Positions 27,520-36,290 are shown, counted from the stretch's first letter. The stretch: DNA of 64,000 nucleotides from an uncultured Litoreibacter sp. (GCA_947504205.1 CANNGL010000003.1:1-64000), one strand, 5' to 3'. Program-made: numbers and translations. Notes: generated by a model not told the origin, from the letters alone.

Positions 27520-28431
27520 ATGGCACTTCCAAATCATGCCTCAACGCTCGAACGGATCTGGCACTATGCTTACCTGATCATCTGCGGACTTATCTTTCTG
27601 TTTCTGATTGCACCAATCCTGATCGTGATACCGCTCAGCTTTAACGCGGAACCTTATTTTACCTTCACCGAGCGCATGTTGAAGCTCGACCCGACAGGCT
27701 ATTCGACACGCTGGTACGACTTGCTTCTGACCTTTGGCATGCAGACGCCAGAGGCCGTCAGGGACGGGAGTTGGTGGTCCGACGCTTGGGCCAACTCGCA
27801 ATGGATCAACGCTGCGAAGAACTCTGTTATCATCGGGTTTTTCTCGACGATCCTGGCCACAGCGCTCGGCACTCTGGCCGCTTTGGGCCTCAGTCGCCCC
27901 GAGATGCCTTTCCGCCGCGCCATCATGGCCGTGCTGATCTCACCGATGATCGTACCGATCATCATTACCGCGACAGGTATGTTTTTCTTCTATTCGGCGA
28001 CCGGATTGGCAAACAGTTATGTCGGCATCGTCCTGGCACACGCTACCTTGGGCATTCCATTTGTCATCATCACTGTGACCGCAACGCTAGTGGGCTTTGA
28101 TCATTCGCTGACACGTGCAGCCGCCAATCTGGGGGCCGATCCTACAACCACGTTTTTCAAGATCACGATGCCCTTGATCCTACCGGGCGTTATCTCTGGA
28201 GCTCTCTTTGCCTTCGTGACCTCATTTGACGAAGTTGTGGTGGTTTTGCTTGTGGCCGCTCATGATCAACAGACTATTCCACGCCAAATGTGGAACGGCA
28301 TTCGCGAACAAATCAGCCCCGCAATCCTATCCGTAGCCACGATCCTCGTAATCATCTCGATCTTGCTGCTCACAACAGTCGAACTCTTGCGGCGCAGATC
28401 AGAGCGACTGCGTGGCATGAGCCCAGGCTAG
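27520..28431 (+). CDS. ABC transporter permease (PotC-like)
   Basis: A 303-residue second permease. TM1 is YLIICGLIFLFLIAPILIVIPL, and the conserved core has the EAA motif AAANLGADPTTTFFKITMPLILPG (quoted here by ANLGADPTTTFFKIT, about residues 205-219). It begins three bases after the first permease, so the two are translated together and form the membrane channel of the transporter. A tRNA-Arg gene lies just beyond, on the other strand. Confidence 0.92.
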   Translation: MALPNHASTLERIWHYAYLIICGLIFLFLIAPILIVIPLSFNAEPYFTFTERMLKLDPTGYSTRWYDLLLTFGMQTPEAVRDGSWWSDAWANSQWINAAKNSVIIGFFSTILATALGTLAALGLSRPEMPFRRAIMAVLISPMIVPIIITATGMFFFYSATGLANSYVGIVLAHATLGIPFVIITVTATLVGFDHSLTRAAANLGADPTTTFFKITMPLILPGVISGALFAFVTSFDEVVVVLLVAAHDQQTIPRQMWNGIREQISPAILSVATILVIISILLLTTVELLRRRSERLRGMSPG

Positions 28432-28438
28432 GAGAAGC

Positions 28439-28515
28439 TGGCGACCCCGGCAGGATTCGAACCTGCAACCTGCCCCTTAGGAGGGGGCTGCTCTATCCAG
28501 TTGAGCCACGGGACC
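28439..28515 (-). tRNA. tRNA-Arg (anticodon CCT)
   Basis: Read on the minus strand: acceptor GGTCCCG pairs with CGGGGTC, D-arm GCTC/GAGC, anticodon stem GCCCC/GGGGC with loop CTCCTAA (anticodon CCT), T-arm GCAGG/CCTGC with TTCGAAT loop, discriminator G and an encoded CCA. All 77 bases fold. It is the AGG-reading arginine tRNA. Its 3' end is eight bases from the permease stop. Confidence 0.95.
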
Positions 28516-28555
28516 GACCTCTGCCTTTGTCGCTAATCTCAGCAACTAGGGCAAC

Positions 28556-28593
28556 AAAAAAGGGGTGGCGAGTTTGGCCCAACACCACCCCTT
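28556..28593. terminator. Hairpin with T-run on the minus strand
   Basis: AAGGGGTGG and CCACCCCTT (28560-28568, 28585-28593) form a 9-bp stem. On the minus strand it is followed by TTTTTTGTTG, like a rho-independent terminator, yet it lies upstream of the tRNA-Arg gene, so it would stop transcription arriving from the right. On the plus strand it could also end permease read-through. Orientation is uncertain. Confidence 0.5.
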
Positions 28594-28664
28594 CTCTATT
28601 AGATCTGAACGCAAGCGGGAGCTAGACGAGCAGATCTTGAGCTAACCAGGTCACCTGCCACAAT

Positions 28665-28678
28665 TGTTAGCGGTAACA
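28665..28678. promoter_or_regulatory. Palindrome resembling a LacI/GntR-family operator
   Basis: TGTTAGCGGTAACA is an inverted repeat (6 of 7 positions match) with the central CG of LacI-family operators and close to the known GntR-type pattern TGTTACCGGTAACA. It is about 92 bases before the GTG start of the LacI-family gene, so it is a likely autoregulatory site. Confidence 0.5.
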
Positions 28679-28769
28679 TTGCTTAAGCTATCTTTGTTTG
28701 CACGCTTGGACAAGACAGAAGTTTAGCGCTATCAGAGGGAACGGACGAATTAACAAGGTTGGTGACTAC

Positions 28770-29810
28770 GTGTCGGATCGATCCTCTCCTGACTACCGCC
28801 ATAAGCTCACGCTGAGAGACGTCTCCGAAGCATCCGGGGTGTCAGAAATGACCGTCAGCCGTGTGCTTCGCAATCGAGGAGAAGTTTCTGCGGCGACGCG
28901 CGAAAAGGTCCTCGATGCTGCAAAGTCACTTGGCTACGTACCAAACAAAATTGCCGGTGCGTTGGCGTCAAACCGCGTTAACCTTGTTGGCGTCATAATT
29001 CCATCTCTGTCGAATATGGTCTTTCCCGAAGTTCTCATGGGGATCAGCCGTGTTCTGGATGAAACCCCCTTGCAACCTGTTGTTGGCGTTACGGACTACG
29101 AGCCTGAAAAAGAAGAAAGCGTTATATTCGAGATGCTCTCTTGGCGGCCTTCAGGACTCATCGTGGCCGGGCTGGAACATACCGATGCAGCACGCGCGAT
29201 GATGGCGAATGCAGGTGTTCCAATCGTAGAGATAATGGATGTCGATGGCACCGCAATTGACGCATGCGTTGGTATTTCACACCACCGCGCCGGACGGAAA
29301 ACAGCAGAGGAAATCATAGCCCGGGGCTATCGCAACATTGGTTTTCTCGGCACGAAGATGCCGCTTGACCACCGGGCCCGCAAACGGTTCGAGGGCTTCA
29401 GCGAAGTGTTGCGGGAGGCCGGCCTGACAATGTCGGCGGAAGAATATTACTCCGGCGGATCATCTCTGGCCCGTGGTCGGGATATGACACAGACGCTTTT
29501 GTCCAATAACCCCGATTTGGACTGTCTGTATTTTTCCAATGACATGATTGGCGCTGGCGGTCTGCTTTATTGCCTTGAGCAGGGAATAGATGTTCCGGGC
29601 AAGCTTGGTCTCGCAGGTTTCAACGGGGTCGATCTCATCGACGGTCTGCCCAAGCGGCTTGCCACAATGGATGCCGGTCGTAAGGAGATCGGTGAATGGT
29701 CCGCGAAGTTCGTAGCGGCGAGTATTGACCCAAAGCGGGACGGCCCATCGGAGAAACGGATCGAAATTTCGCCGACCTTTGCCCCGGGTGAAACGTTGCG
29801 TGATCGATAG
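28770..29810 (+). CDS. LacI-family transcriptional regulator (GntR-like)
   Basis: A 346-residue regulator. The N-terminal helix-turn-helix is LTLRDVSEASGVSEMTVSRVLRNRGEVS (residues about 13-40, quoted as LRDVSEASGVSEMTVSRVL), followed by the hinge YVPNKIAGALAS and a periplasmic-binding-protein-like ligand domain (VNLVGVIIPSLSNMVFPEVL). Members with this exact N-terminus are usually gluconate-type regulators. I placed the start at GTG 28770; an in-frame ATG at 28698 would add 24 residues and leave the operator only about 20 bases upstream. No sugar operon lies next to it, so its targets are elsewhere or it regulates only itself here. Confidence 0.85.
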   Translation: MSDRSSPDYRHKLTLRDVSEASGVSEMTVSRVLRNRGEVSAATREKVLDAAKSLGYVPNKIAGALASNRVNLVGVIIPSLSNMVFPEVLMGISRVLDETPLQPVVGVTDYEPEKEESVIFEMLSWRPSGLIVAGLEHTDAARAMMANAGVPIVEIMDVDGTAIDACVGISHHRAGRKTAEEIIARGYRNIGFLGTKMPLDHRARKRFEGFSEVLREAGLTMSAEEYYSGGSSLARGRDMTQTLLSNNPDLDCLYFSNDMIGAGGLLYCLEQGIDVPGKLGLAGFNGVDLIDGLPKRLATMDAGRKEIGEWSAKFVAASIDPKRDGPSEKRIEISPTFAPGETLRDR

Positions 29811-29811
29811 G

Positions 29812-29844
29812 ACCTTCGAGCGCAACGTTCACGCTCGTTTAAGG
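29812..29844 (+). terminator. Weak terminator after the LacI-family gene
   Basis: CGAGCG and CGCTCG (29817-29822, 29832-29837) form a stem, extended outside by ACCTT/AAGGT, with TTT after the inner stem. It follows the regulator stop directly. The short T-run makes it a weak case. Confidence 0.4.
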
Positions 29845-29896
29845 TCACGCCGCTAGCCACCAAATTTGTTCCCAACTCAAGTTGTCTTGTGGGTGT

Positions 29897-30631
29897 ATGG
29901 CCGCTGAAAAATCTGCATTCGAGGTTTGTGAGAACCGCGACCTGCAGGAGTTGCGACGCCACGCACGATATATCGTGGGAGATCGTGAACGCGCCGATCT
30001 AATGGCCGCCGAAACAATTGCAATCATGTCGGGGACGCCCGCGCGGATGATTGCAAACGAGCGCCCAAAGCAGCGCAATCTCAGAGCCTTCTATCATTTG
30101 AACCCGGGTATCCTGCAGAGCCAGACCGGGCTGGCATTTTCCGTGCTCAGTCTCGAAATTCTTGAAGGTTTTTCAGCATTGCAGGTGCTCGACATTCTGG
30201 ACCTGAAACAAACACAGGCGGTGCCCGCCAAAGTGACAGCGCGCAAGCTTGTGCAGCGTCCCGCTGGGCAGCGCGTCATGATCGTTGAGCATGAAGCGCT
30301 GCTTGCGATGGAAATCAGCGAAATATTGACTTTCAACGGAAACATAATTGTCGGTATCGCACGTACCAGCGCTCAAGCCCTTGAATGCGCAAAAAGAGTG
30401 CAGCCCGATCTGTGTTTCACAGGGTTGCATCTTGCAGATGGGTCAAGCGGCTTGGAAACACTTGTTGATTTCAATGGTCTGACAAAATGCGGACCTGTCA
30501 TAATGCTGACCAGCGACGCCTCATCCGTATTAAGAGGAGTCGACCCGGAGCCCTCCTTCATCCTTGAAGAGCCTTATACCGAGGAAAAGCTCATACTCAT
30601 GATGGCATTGGCGCTGAAGGACCCGAACTAG
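29897..30631 (+). CDS. PhyR-like protein with degenerate receiver domain
   Basis: A 244-residue protein laid out like PhyR, the anti-anti-sigma factor of the alphaproteobacterial general stress response. The N-terminal sigma-like domain has LQELRRHARYIVGDRERAD (about 16-34) and SLEILEGFSALQVLDIL (about 85-101). The C-terminal receiver (about 126-240) has VMIVEHEALLAMEISEIL, VVGIART-like IVGIARTSAQAL and LHLADGSSG. Key receiver residues are altered: the phospho-acceptor Asp is Gly176 (LCFTGLHL), the acidic pocket is EHE, and the conserved Lys is Glu225 (FILEEPY); Thr205 is kept. It therefore cannot be phosphorylated in the usual way. No nepR or ecfG gene is adjacent. ATG 29897 was preferred over a TTG at 29882. 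Confidence 0.78.
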   Translation: MAAEKSAFEVCENRDLQELRRHARYIVGDRERADLMAAETIAIMSGTPARMIANERPKQRNLRAFYHLNPGILQSQTGLAFSVLSLEILEGFSALQVLDILDLKQTQAVPAKVTARKLVQRPAGQRVMIVEHEALLAMEISEILTFNGNIIVGIARTSAQALECAKRVQPDLCFTGLHLADGSSGLETLVDFNGLTKCGPVIMLTSDASSVLRGVDPEPSFILEEPYTEEKLILMMALALKDPN

Positions 30632-30635
30632 ACCA

Positions 30636-30818
30636 TCACGCTTTGCTCGGTGGGCGCGGTCCTGCAAAAAACCAGATCAGGAACCCGATCAGCGGTAAGA
30701 CAACGACAAGCAGGATCCAGAACACTTTTTGTCCGGTGGTTTCGTTCGAGCTGAAAATCATGGCGATTGCCCAAACGTCCAAGATAAAGATCAGAGCGCC
30801 ACCTATCGAACCCAACAT
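30636..30818 (-). CDS. Small membrane protein, phospholipase D nuclease N-terminal (PLDc_N)-like
   Basis: A 60-residue protein with two transmembrane helices (GGALIFILDVWAIAMIF and VFWILLVVVLPLIGFLIWFFAGP) and a short charged tail. The pattern W..LL-V.LP..G...W...GP is that of the PLDc_N domain, which as a stand-alone protein has no settled function. ATG 30818 has AGAGGAA seven bases upstream, better than an in-frame ATG at 30845. It converges with the PhyR-like gene, leaving four bases between them. Confidence 0.75.
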   Translation of the reverse strand: MLGSIGGALIFILDVWAIAMIFSSNETTGQKVFWILLVVVLPLIGFLIWFFAGPRPPSKA

Positions 30819-30884
30819 AGCAAATTTCCTCTGTGTCCAAACCAATTGACTATGAGTATAGCCGGGCGAAGTGTCGAAGCCCAG

Positions 30885-32063
30885 TCATGCTCTTTGTCGC
30901 AACGCCTGCGCATCCAGCTGTCGGTCGAATTCTGCCTCAGTCACTTTTTCGTCGAGAGCCCGCAGAAACAAGGCCTTTTGGGTTTCTGGTGCAAGGCCTC
31001 CCGTTGGCGGGTCCAGATCAAGGTTTGTTGGAAACGAATAGCCCTCGGCAGCGGCTGACACAGCTGCGCGCAGCGCTTCTCCGCTAAGGATAGCACTATC
31101 GCTGGCGGCCTTCGCAGCTGGATACAAGAGCTTACACATCTTGACACGATCTATGCTTTCCATCGCTCTGCCAAACGCAGAGGAAACCTGAAGCAGATTG
31201 ACCATACGATGAATGTCTTCACTTCGGTTTTCTCCCGCGGCGTGAAACAGCGCGGGGTTGAAGAATATCGCATCGCCTTTCTCCAAGGGAAGCTGGACGT
31301 GATGATCTTCAAAATACGCACGGAAATCGTCACGACGCCACGCCGCATAGCCCGGACGGTAGCGCTGCGAAAACGGCAATAGCTTCGTGGGGCCGCTCTC
31401 AAGCGGTATCGCACCATGAGCAATCCCACCTTGGAGCGTCAGCGTCGGAGACAGATCATGCACATGCGCGGGATAATGCGCGCTGATCTCGGCACTTTGA
31501 AATCCAAGGTGGTAATCCCGATGCGCTTGCTGCGCCTTGCCGCCGGGATGTACCAAATTGACTTGCGCAGTCATTTGATAGTTTGGGCCAAGCCAAGCTT
31601 CGCAAACCGTGTCGACGGCAGGACTGGCAAAGTAACGCAGGAACGTGTCGGGTGCCTGCTCACAGAGTTTTTGCAACGAATTCCAGATACGATCATTCGC
31701 GCCTGCTGCCGCGAAGTGATCACCCGCGCCGCCCGAACCCGCTTTTTCATCTTCGATGATACGCAGATAAGCATCGGTGGCATCGTCTATCGCCTGAAAA
31801 TCCGTGCAAGCCGATTTAAGAACCAAAACGCCCGGACCTGACATCAAGACCTTGGCCCACTCCGACATTAGTTCTTTGCGCGCCTCGCCGTCTGACAGGC
31901 TGGGGCCAAGTTGTGCAATATCGTAGACCGGAATGTTCTTCCGGATGTCGTGGGACAGCGGAACGCTTTGCTCGTTCAATACAGAAGATGTGATCTCCGC
32001 AAAATCTTCGAGACTACAGTCTTCTTCGATATGGAAATTGGCGGCAGGATTGGACTTCAACAC
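30885..32063 (-). CDS. Phytanoyl-CoA dioxygenase family protein
   Basis: A 392-residue Fe(II)/2-oxoglutarate dioxygenase of the PhyH family. The double-stranded beta-helix metal motif shows as QAHRDYHLGF (His and Asp at about residues 191-193) with a distal His in FFNPALFHAAGENRSEDIHRMV, which also carries the Arg that binds 2-oxoglutarate. Such enzymes hydroxylate small molecules or lipids; the substrate is not readable. GTG 32063 starts it, with AGGAGATCC upstream. It stands alone between a small membrane protein and tRNA-Lys. Confidence 0.85.
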   Translation of the reverse strand: MLKSNPAANFHIEEDCSLEDFAEITSSVLNEQSVPLSHDIRKNIPVYDIAQLGPSLSDGEARKELMSEWAKVLMSGPGVLVLKSACTDFQAIDDATDAYLRIIEDEKAGSGGAGDHFAAAGANDRIWNSLQKLCEQAPDTFLRYFASPAVDTVCEAWLGPNYQMTAQVNLVHPGGKAQQAHRDYHLGFQSAEISAHYPAHVHDLSPTLTLQGGIAHGAIPLESGPTKLLPFSQRYRPGYAAWRRDDFRAYFEDHHVQLPLEKGDAIFFNPALFHAAGENRSEDIHRMVNLLQVSSAFGRAMESIDRVKMCKLLYPAAKAASDSAILSGEALRAAVSAAAEGYSFPTNLDLDPPTGGLAPETQKALFLRALDEKVTEAEFDRQLDAQALRQRA

Positions 32064-32144
32064 TTTGGATCTCCTGTTGGTGCTCGCGAACCGACATCAA
32101 CATGAAAAACGATTTCCACGCTCAGAGATAGTGTTGAAACAAAA

Positions 32145-32220
32145 TGGTGAGCCCTACAGGATTCGAACCTGTGACCCACTGATTAAAAGTCAGTTGCTCT
32201 ACCAACTGAGCTAAGGGCCC
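32145..32220 (-). tRNA. tRNA-Lys (anticodon TTT)
   Basis: Minus strand: acceptor GGGCCCT with AGGGCTC, D-arm GCTC/GAGC, anticodon stem ACTGA/TCAGT around CTTTTAA (anticodon TTT), T-arm ACAGG/CCTGT with TTCGAAT, discriminator A and encoded CCA. All 76 bases fold. Confidence 0.97.
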
Positions 32221-32314
32221 ACGAAGCGTTTATCTAGAAAGGTCCCCCTTACGGGTCAAGTGCAAAAACTGGGCTGGTCTTCCCAATTCGTCGCACCATC
32301 GCTATATCGCGCAC

Positions 32315-33151
32315 ATGAGCGACCAATCTGCCTCCAAAGGCCTGCCATTCATGAAAATGCATGGGTTGGGCAACGACTTCGTGGTCATAGACCGACGGGG
32401 CTCTGACGTTGTGGTCACGGCAGAGCTCGCTCGGGCGCTGGGTGACAGGCATCGCGGAGTGGGATTCGATCAGTTGGCGATTCTCGATGATGCGTCGGAT
32501 GCAGATATCGCTCTGACGTTTTATAATAGCGATGGCAGCACAGCGGGCGCCTGCGGAAATGCGACGCGCTGTATTGCAGATCATGAAATGACGCGCCGCA
32601 ACACCAATTCATTCTCCCTTAGGACCGAACGTGGCCGTCTAGAGGCCAGAAGGGCCGATAATGGAATGGCCAGCGTCAATATGGGCGCTCCGATTTTTGA
32701 GTGGGAGAAAATTCCGCTCGCTGAGGAGGTCGACACGCTTCACCTCCCGATCGACGGCAACCCGACGGCCACCGGCATGGGCAACCCACACTGCACGTTC
32801 TTCGTTGAAGATGCCGAAGAGATCGATCTGTCGACGCGTGGCGCTGAAATGGAACACCACCCGCTTTTCCCGGAGCGCACGAATGTCCAGTTCGCCTCGG
32901 TGGTTGATAAAAACCATCTACGCATGCGGGTGTGGGAACGCGGGGTCGGTGTCACGCTTGCGTCCGGCTCCTCCTCCTGCGCTGTTGCTGTCGCTGCCGC
33001 GCGAAAAGAGTTGACCGAGCGCAGCGTAACCATCGACCTGGATGGAGGTCGTATATTCATAGACTGGCGTGACGATGGAGTCTGGATGACGGGCCCGACC
33101 GCCCATGTCTTTTCCGGCCAGTTGACACCCGGCTTTCTGGACAGCATCTGA
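32315..33151 (+). CDS. dapF: Diaminopimelate epimerase
   Basis: A 278-residue enzyme converting LL- to meso-diaminopimelate for lysine and peptidoglycan synthesis. The two-base mechanism needs two Cys: one in GACGNATRC (about residue 79) and one in [14 protein letters not shown] (about 219). The start [13 protein letters not shown] and the GMGNPHC segment are also typical. The ATG at 32315 lies in [22 protein letters not shown]; a shorter start at the second Met is possible. It overlaps mtaB by one base (TGATG). Confidence 0.95.
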   Translation: MSDQSASKGLPFMKMHGLGNDFVVIDRRGSDVVVTAELARALGDRHRGVGFDQLAILDDASDADIALTFYNSDGSTAGACGNATRCIADHEMTRRNTNSFSLRTERGRLEARRADNGMASVNMGAPIFEWEKIPLAEEVDTLHLPIDGNPTATGMGNPHCTFFVEDAEEIDLSTRGAEMEHHPLFPERTNVQFASVVDKNHLRMRVWERGVGVTLASGSSSCAVAVAAARKELTERSVTIDLDGGRIFIDWRDDGVWMTGPTAHVFSGQLTPGFLDSI

Positions 33152-34416
33152 TGGATCGCAAAGCCCCGATATTTTCGACCTTCGGCTGCCGCCTTAACGC
33201 CTACGAGACCGAGGCGATGAAGGAACTCGCAAATGCCGCAGGCCTGAGCGACGCGATCGTGGTCAACACATGTGCTGTGACCTCCGAAGCGGTGCGCAAA
33301 GCAAGACAGGACATCCGGAAATTGCGCCGCGACAACCCCAATGCGCGACTCGTTGTGACCGGCTGTGCGGCTCAGACAGAGCCAGACACCTTCTCCAATA
33401 TGGATGAGGTCGATCTGGTGGTGGGCAATCTTGAGAAAATGCAGCCGGAGACATGGGCAGGGCTGGCGGCCAACTTCATCGGTGAAACAGAGCGGGTTCA
33501 GGTCGACGATATTATGTCGGCGACAGAAACCGCCGGACATTTGATCGATGGGTTCGGAACCAGATCTCGCGCATATGTTCAGGTTCAGAACGGATGCGAT
33601 CATCGGTGCACCTTTTGCATCATCCCTTATGGCCGCGGGAATTCGCGATCCGTACCTGCCGGCGTCGTCGTAGAACAAATCAAACGATTGGTCGCGACAG
33701 GCTACAACGAGGTGGTGCTGACCGGTGTCGATCTGACGAGTTGGGGCGCTGATCTCCCAGCAGAACCGAAGTTGGGCGATCTGGTCATGCGCATCCTCAA
33801 ACTGGTTCCGGACCTGCCCCGCTTGCGCATCTCATCTATCGATTCGATTGAAGTGGACCCAGCGCTGCTGGAAGCCATCGCCACCGAACCGCGCCTGATG
33901 CCACATCTTCACCTGTCCTTGCAGGCCGGTGACGATATGATCTTGAAACGCATGAAACGCCGTCACCTGCGCGATGATGCAATCCGGTTTTGCGAAGAGG
34001 CAAAGCGCCTGCGCCCGGACATGGTATTTGGTGCAGATATCATTGCGGGCTTTCCAACCGAAACCGAAGGGATGTTCAAAAATTCCCTTCGACTGATCGA
34101 AGAGTGTAACCTGACTTGGCTACATGTCTTTCCGTATTCTCCCAGGCAGGGAACACCCGCTGCGCGCATGCCACAGGTCAACGGCAGAGCTATCAAAGAC
34201 CGCGCTTCGCGATTGCGCGCCGCGGGCGACGCTCAGGTGGAAAAGCATCTGAAAGCCCAGATCGGTGAGCGCCACTCCATTCTGATGGAAAACCCAACGA
34301 TGGGTCGCACAGAGCAATTTACAGAGGTACTGTTCCGGGCCGAACAACCTGAAAGTCAGATTGTCGAAGCCACCATCTCGGGTTGCGACCAATCCCGGCT
34401 TATTGTCGAGGTATGA
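33151..34416 (+). CDS. mtaB: tRNA threonylcarbamoyladenosine (t6A37) methylthiotransferase MtaB
   Basis: A 421-residue radical-SAM methylthiotransferase that converts t6A37 to ms2t6A in tRNA. The N-terminal UPF0004 domain has Cys in TFGCRLNAYE, VVNTCAVTS and VVTGCAAQ. The radical-SAM cluster is CDHRCTFCIIPYGRGNSRS (CxxxCxxC, about residue 150). The C-terminal TRAM-like part (HSILMENPTMGRTEQF) is present. It is coupled to dapF by a shared base and to the following GST gene by a four-base overlap. Confidence 0.95.
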   Translation: MDRKAPIFSTFGCRLNAYETEAMKELANAAGLSDAIVVNTCAVTSEAVRKARQDIRKLRRDNPNARLVVTGCAAQTEPDTFSNMDEVDLVVGNLEKMQPETWAGLAANFIGETERVQVDDIMSATETAGHLIDGFGTRSRAYVQVQNGCDHRCTFCIIPYGRGNSRSVPAGVVVEQIKRLVATGYNEVVLTGVDLTSWGADLPAEPKLGDLVMRILKLVPDLPRLRISSIDSIEVDPALLEAIATEPRLMPHLHLSLQAGDDMILKRMKRRHLRDDAIRFCEEAKRLRPDMVFGADIIAGFPTETEGMFKNSLRLIEECNLTWLHVFPYSPRQGTPAARMPQVNGRAIKDRASRLRAAGDAQVEKHLKAQIGERHSILMENPTMGRTEQFTEVLFRAEQPESQIVEATISGCDQSRLIVEV

Positions 34417-35084
34417 CCCGGCCCATCCTCTATTCGTTTCGCCGATGCCCCTACGCGATGCGTGCGCGTCTGGCCCTTCAGTCTGCCGGTATTGAATCCG
34501 AGCTTCGCGAAATACTGCTGCGCGACAAAGCGCCTGAGTTTCTGCGTGCCTCGCCCAAAGGAACGGTCCCGGTGTTGGTCACGGATCAGCTGACTATCGA
34601 GGAAAGTCGCGACATCATGAACTGGTCTCTGAGGCAGAACGATCCTGAAAACTGGCTGGACATGCCAGACGAGGGTCAAGCACTTATCGATCAGGCCGAT
34701 GGGCCGTTCAAGACCGCGCTCGACCGCTACAAATATGCCGCTCGCTACGGCAGTGATCCGGCACAAGAACGAGAGCGCGGCGCGGAATTTCTTCGCGACA
34801 TTGATGCGCGGCTGACCGAGCCATTCCTTTTCGGCAACACCCCTAAACTGGCGGATCGGGCCATTCAGCCTTTCGTGCGCCAATTCGCCAACACCGACCG
34901 GGCCTGGTTCGATGCGCAGCCTTGGCCCAATCTGTACCGCTGGTTCACTAGCTTTCTGGACAGTTCGGCCTTCCTGTCCATTATGCAAAAATATCCGGTC
35001 TGGAAGGCCGGTGATCCTGTAACGATATTCCCTGATAAGGCGCGAAACGATGCATCCAAACCCAGCTTTCCGAGGCACGACTGA
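34413..35084 (+). CDS. Glutathione S-transferase family protein
   Basis: A 223-residue GST. The N-terminal thioredoxin-like domain begins ILYSFRRCPYAMRARLAL with a CPY redox-type motif (Cys at about residue 10) and LLRDKAPEFLRASPKGTVPVLV, as in the glutaredoxin-like or omega/YliJ GSTs. The helical C-terminal domain follows. ATG 34413 overlaps the mtaB stop by four bases. PaiB starts inside its end, so the four genes from dapF are one transcript. Confidence 0.88.
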   Translation: MTRPILYSFRRCPYAMRARLALQSAGIESELREILLRDKAPEFLRASPKGTVPVLVTDQLTIEESRDIMNWSLRQNDPENWLDMPDEGQALIDQADGPFKTALDRYKYAARYGSDPAQERERGAEFLRDIDARLTEPFLFGNTPKLADRAIQPFVRQFANTDRAWFDAQPWPNLYRWFTSFLDSSAFLSIMQKYPVWKAGDPVTIFPDKARNDASKPSFPRHD

Positions 35085-35661
35085 GACTCGCAATATAGCG
35101 TTTCTACGGGCGCGCGCCTTTGGCACTTTGGCATTGAACGGCGACCATGTTCCCCTGACCGCGCACATCCCGTTTCTTCTCAATGACACCGGAACTCAGG
35201 CTGAGTTGCATCTTGTCAGATCCAATCCCATTGTCAGGCAGGTCGAAGATGAGCAGGCCTCCGTCATCACCTGCACGGGGCCAGACGGATATGTATCGCC
35301 CGACTGGTACGGTATCGACGATCAGGTTCCGACCTGGAATTATGTCGCCGTTCGCCTGACGGGAACCTTGGTGAGATCTCCGCAGGGCGACCTGCACGCC
35401 CTGCTGGACCGCTTATCTGCGCATTTCGAGGACCCTTTGGATAAAAAATCCTGGACAAGTGAGAAGATGAGCGATGGCGTTATGGACCGCATGATGCGCA
35501 TCATCGTCCCATATGTATTCCACGTTGAAAGCATTGAAGGGACATGGAAGCTCAATCAGAATAAAGAGGATCCGGTGCGCCGCGCTGCGGCCGCGCAAAT
35601 CGAACAAAGCCATGGTCACGAGCTGCAGACGCTCGCTCAACTGATGCTGGATGCGGAATAG
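35050..35661 (+). CDS. PaiB-type FMN-binding negative transcriptional regulator
   Basis: A 203-residue FMN-binding split-barrel protein of the PaiB family (MHPNPAFR start, LTAHIPFLLN, and PDGYVSPDWYG with DQVPTWNYVAV). In Bacillus PaiB represses sporulation and protease genes, but in Proteobacteria the role is not known and these are often near GST or detoxification genes, as here. It overlaps the upstream GST by 35 bases. Confidence 0.87.
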   Translation: MHPNPAFRGTTETRNIAFLRARAFGTLALNGDHVPLTAHIPFLLNDTGTQAELHLVRSNPIVRQVEDEQASVITCTGPDGYVSPDWYGIDDQVPTWNYVAVRLTGTLVRSPQGDLHALLDRLSAHFEDPLDKKSWTSEKMSDGVMDRMMRIIVPYVFHVESIEGTWKLNQNKEDPVRRAAAAQIEQSHGHELQTLAQLMLDAE

Positions 35662-35693
35662 ATCGCGTTCCGAAGCTGACAAAGGACAGACAG

Positions 35694-36290
35694 ATGAAAC
35701 TCTATGACAATCCCGCCTCGCCTTATTGTCGAAAAGTACAGGTTCTGGCACGTGAGCTGGGACTGCTCAAGGACATTGAAATGGTCTATGCGATTGGCCA
35801 CCCGCTCGCACCCGACAAGATGCCGAGGGCTGAGAATCCCTTGGGCAAAATCCCGACCATGGTCCTGCCAGACGGTGCGACGCTGTTCGATAGCCGTGTG
35901 ATCTGCCGTTATCTCGACGAGACTGTCGGCAATCGCGCCTATCCCAAAAGCCGTCTGTTCGATGTCCTGACAAATGAAGCGCTGGCCGATGGGATCATGG
36001 ATGCTGCTATCCTGATGATTTATGAGGGCCGCTGCCGGCCCGACGAACTGCAATTCGCAGATTGGGTGAATGCGCAATGGGACAAGATCGCCCACGCCCT
36101 CGACCACCTCGAAGCAAACCCGTTGCCGGGGGGCTTTGATATGGATCATATCGCTGTCGCATGCGCCTTGGGTTACCTCGATTTTCGTCTCGATGATCGG
36201 AACTGGCGGGCCGGGCGCCCGACGCTTGCAGCGTGGTTTGAGGAAGCGATGAAGCGCCCCGCAATCGCTGAGACGACGCCAAAGGCATAA
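35694..36290 (+). CDS. Glutathione S-transferase family protein
   Basis: A 198-residue GST with YDNPASPYCRKVQVLARELG at the N-terminus (possible active Ser/Tyr or Cys near residues 8-11), the NPLGKIPTMVLPDG glutathione loop with following DS, and a helical C-terminal domain. It follows PaiB by 30 bases with AAAGGACAG as ribosome site. Substrate unknown. A large hairpin follows the gene. Confidence 0.88.
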   Translation: MKLYDNPASPYCRKVQVLARELGLLKDIEMVYAIGHPLAPDKMPRAENPLGKIPTMVLPDGATLFDSRVICRYLDETVGNRAYPKSRLFDVLTNEALADGIMDAAILMIYEGRCRPDELQFADWVNAQWDKIAHALDHLEANPLPGGFDMDHIAVACALGYLDFRLDDRNWRAGRPTLAAWFEEAMKRPAIAETTPKA

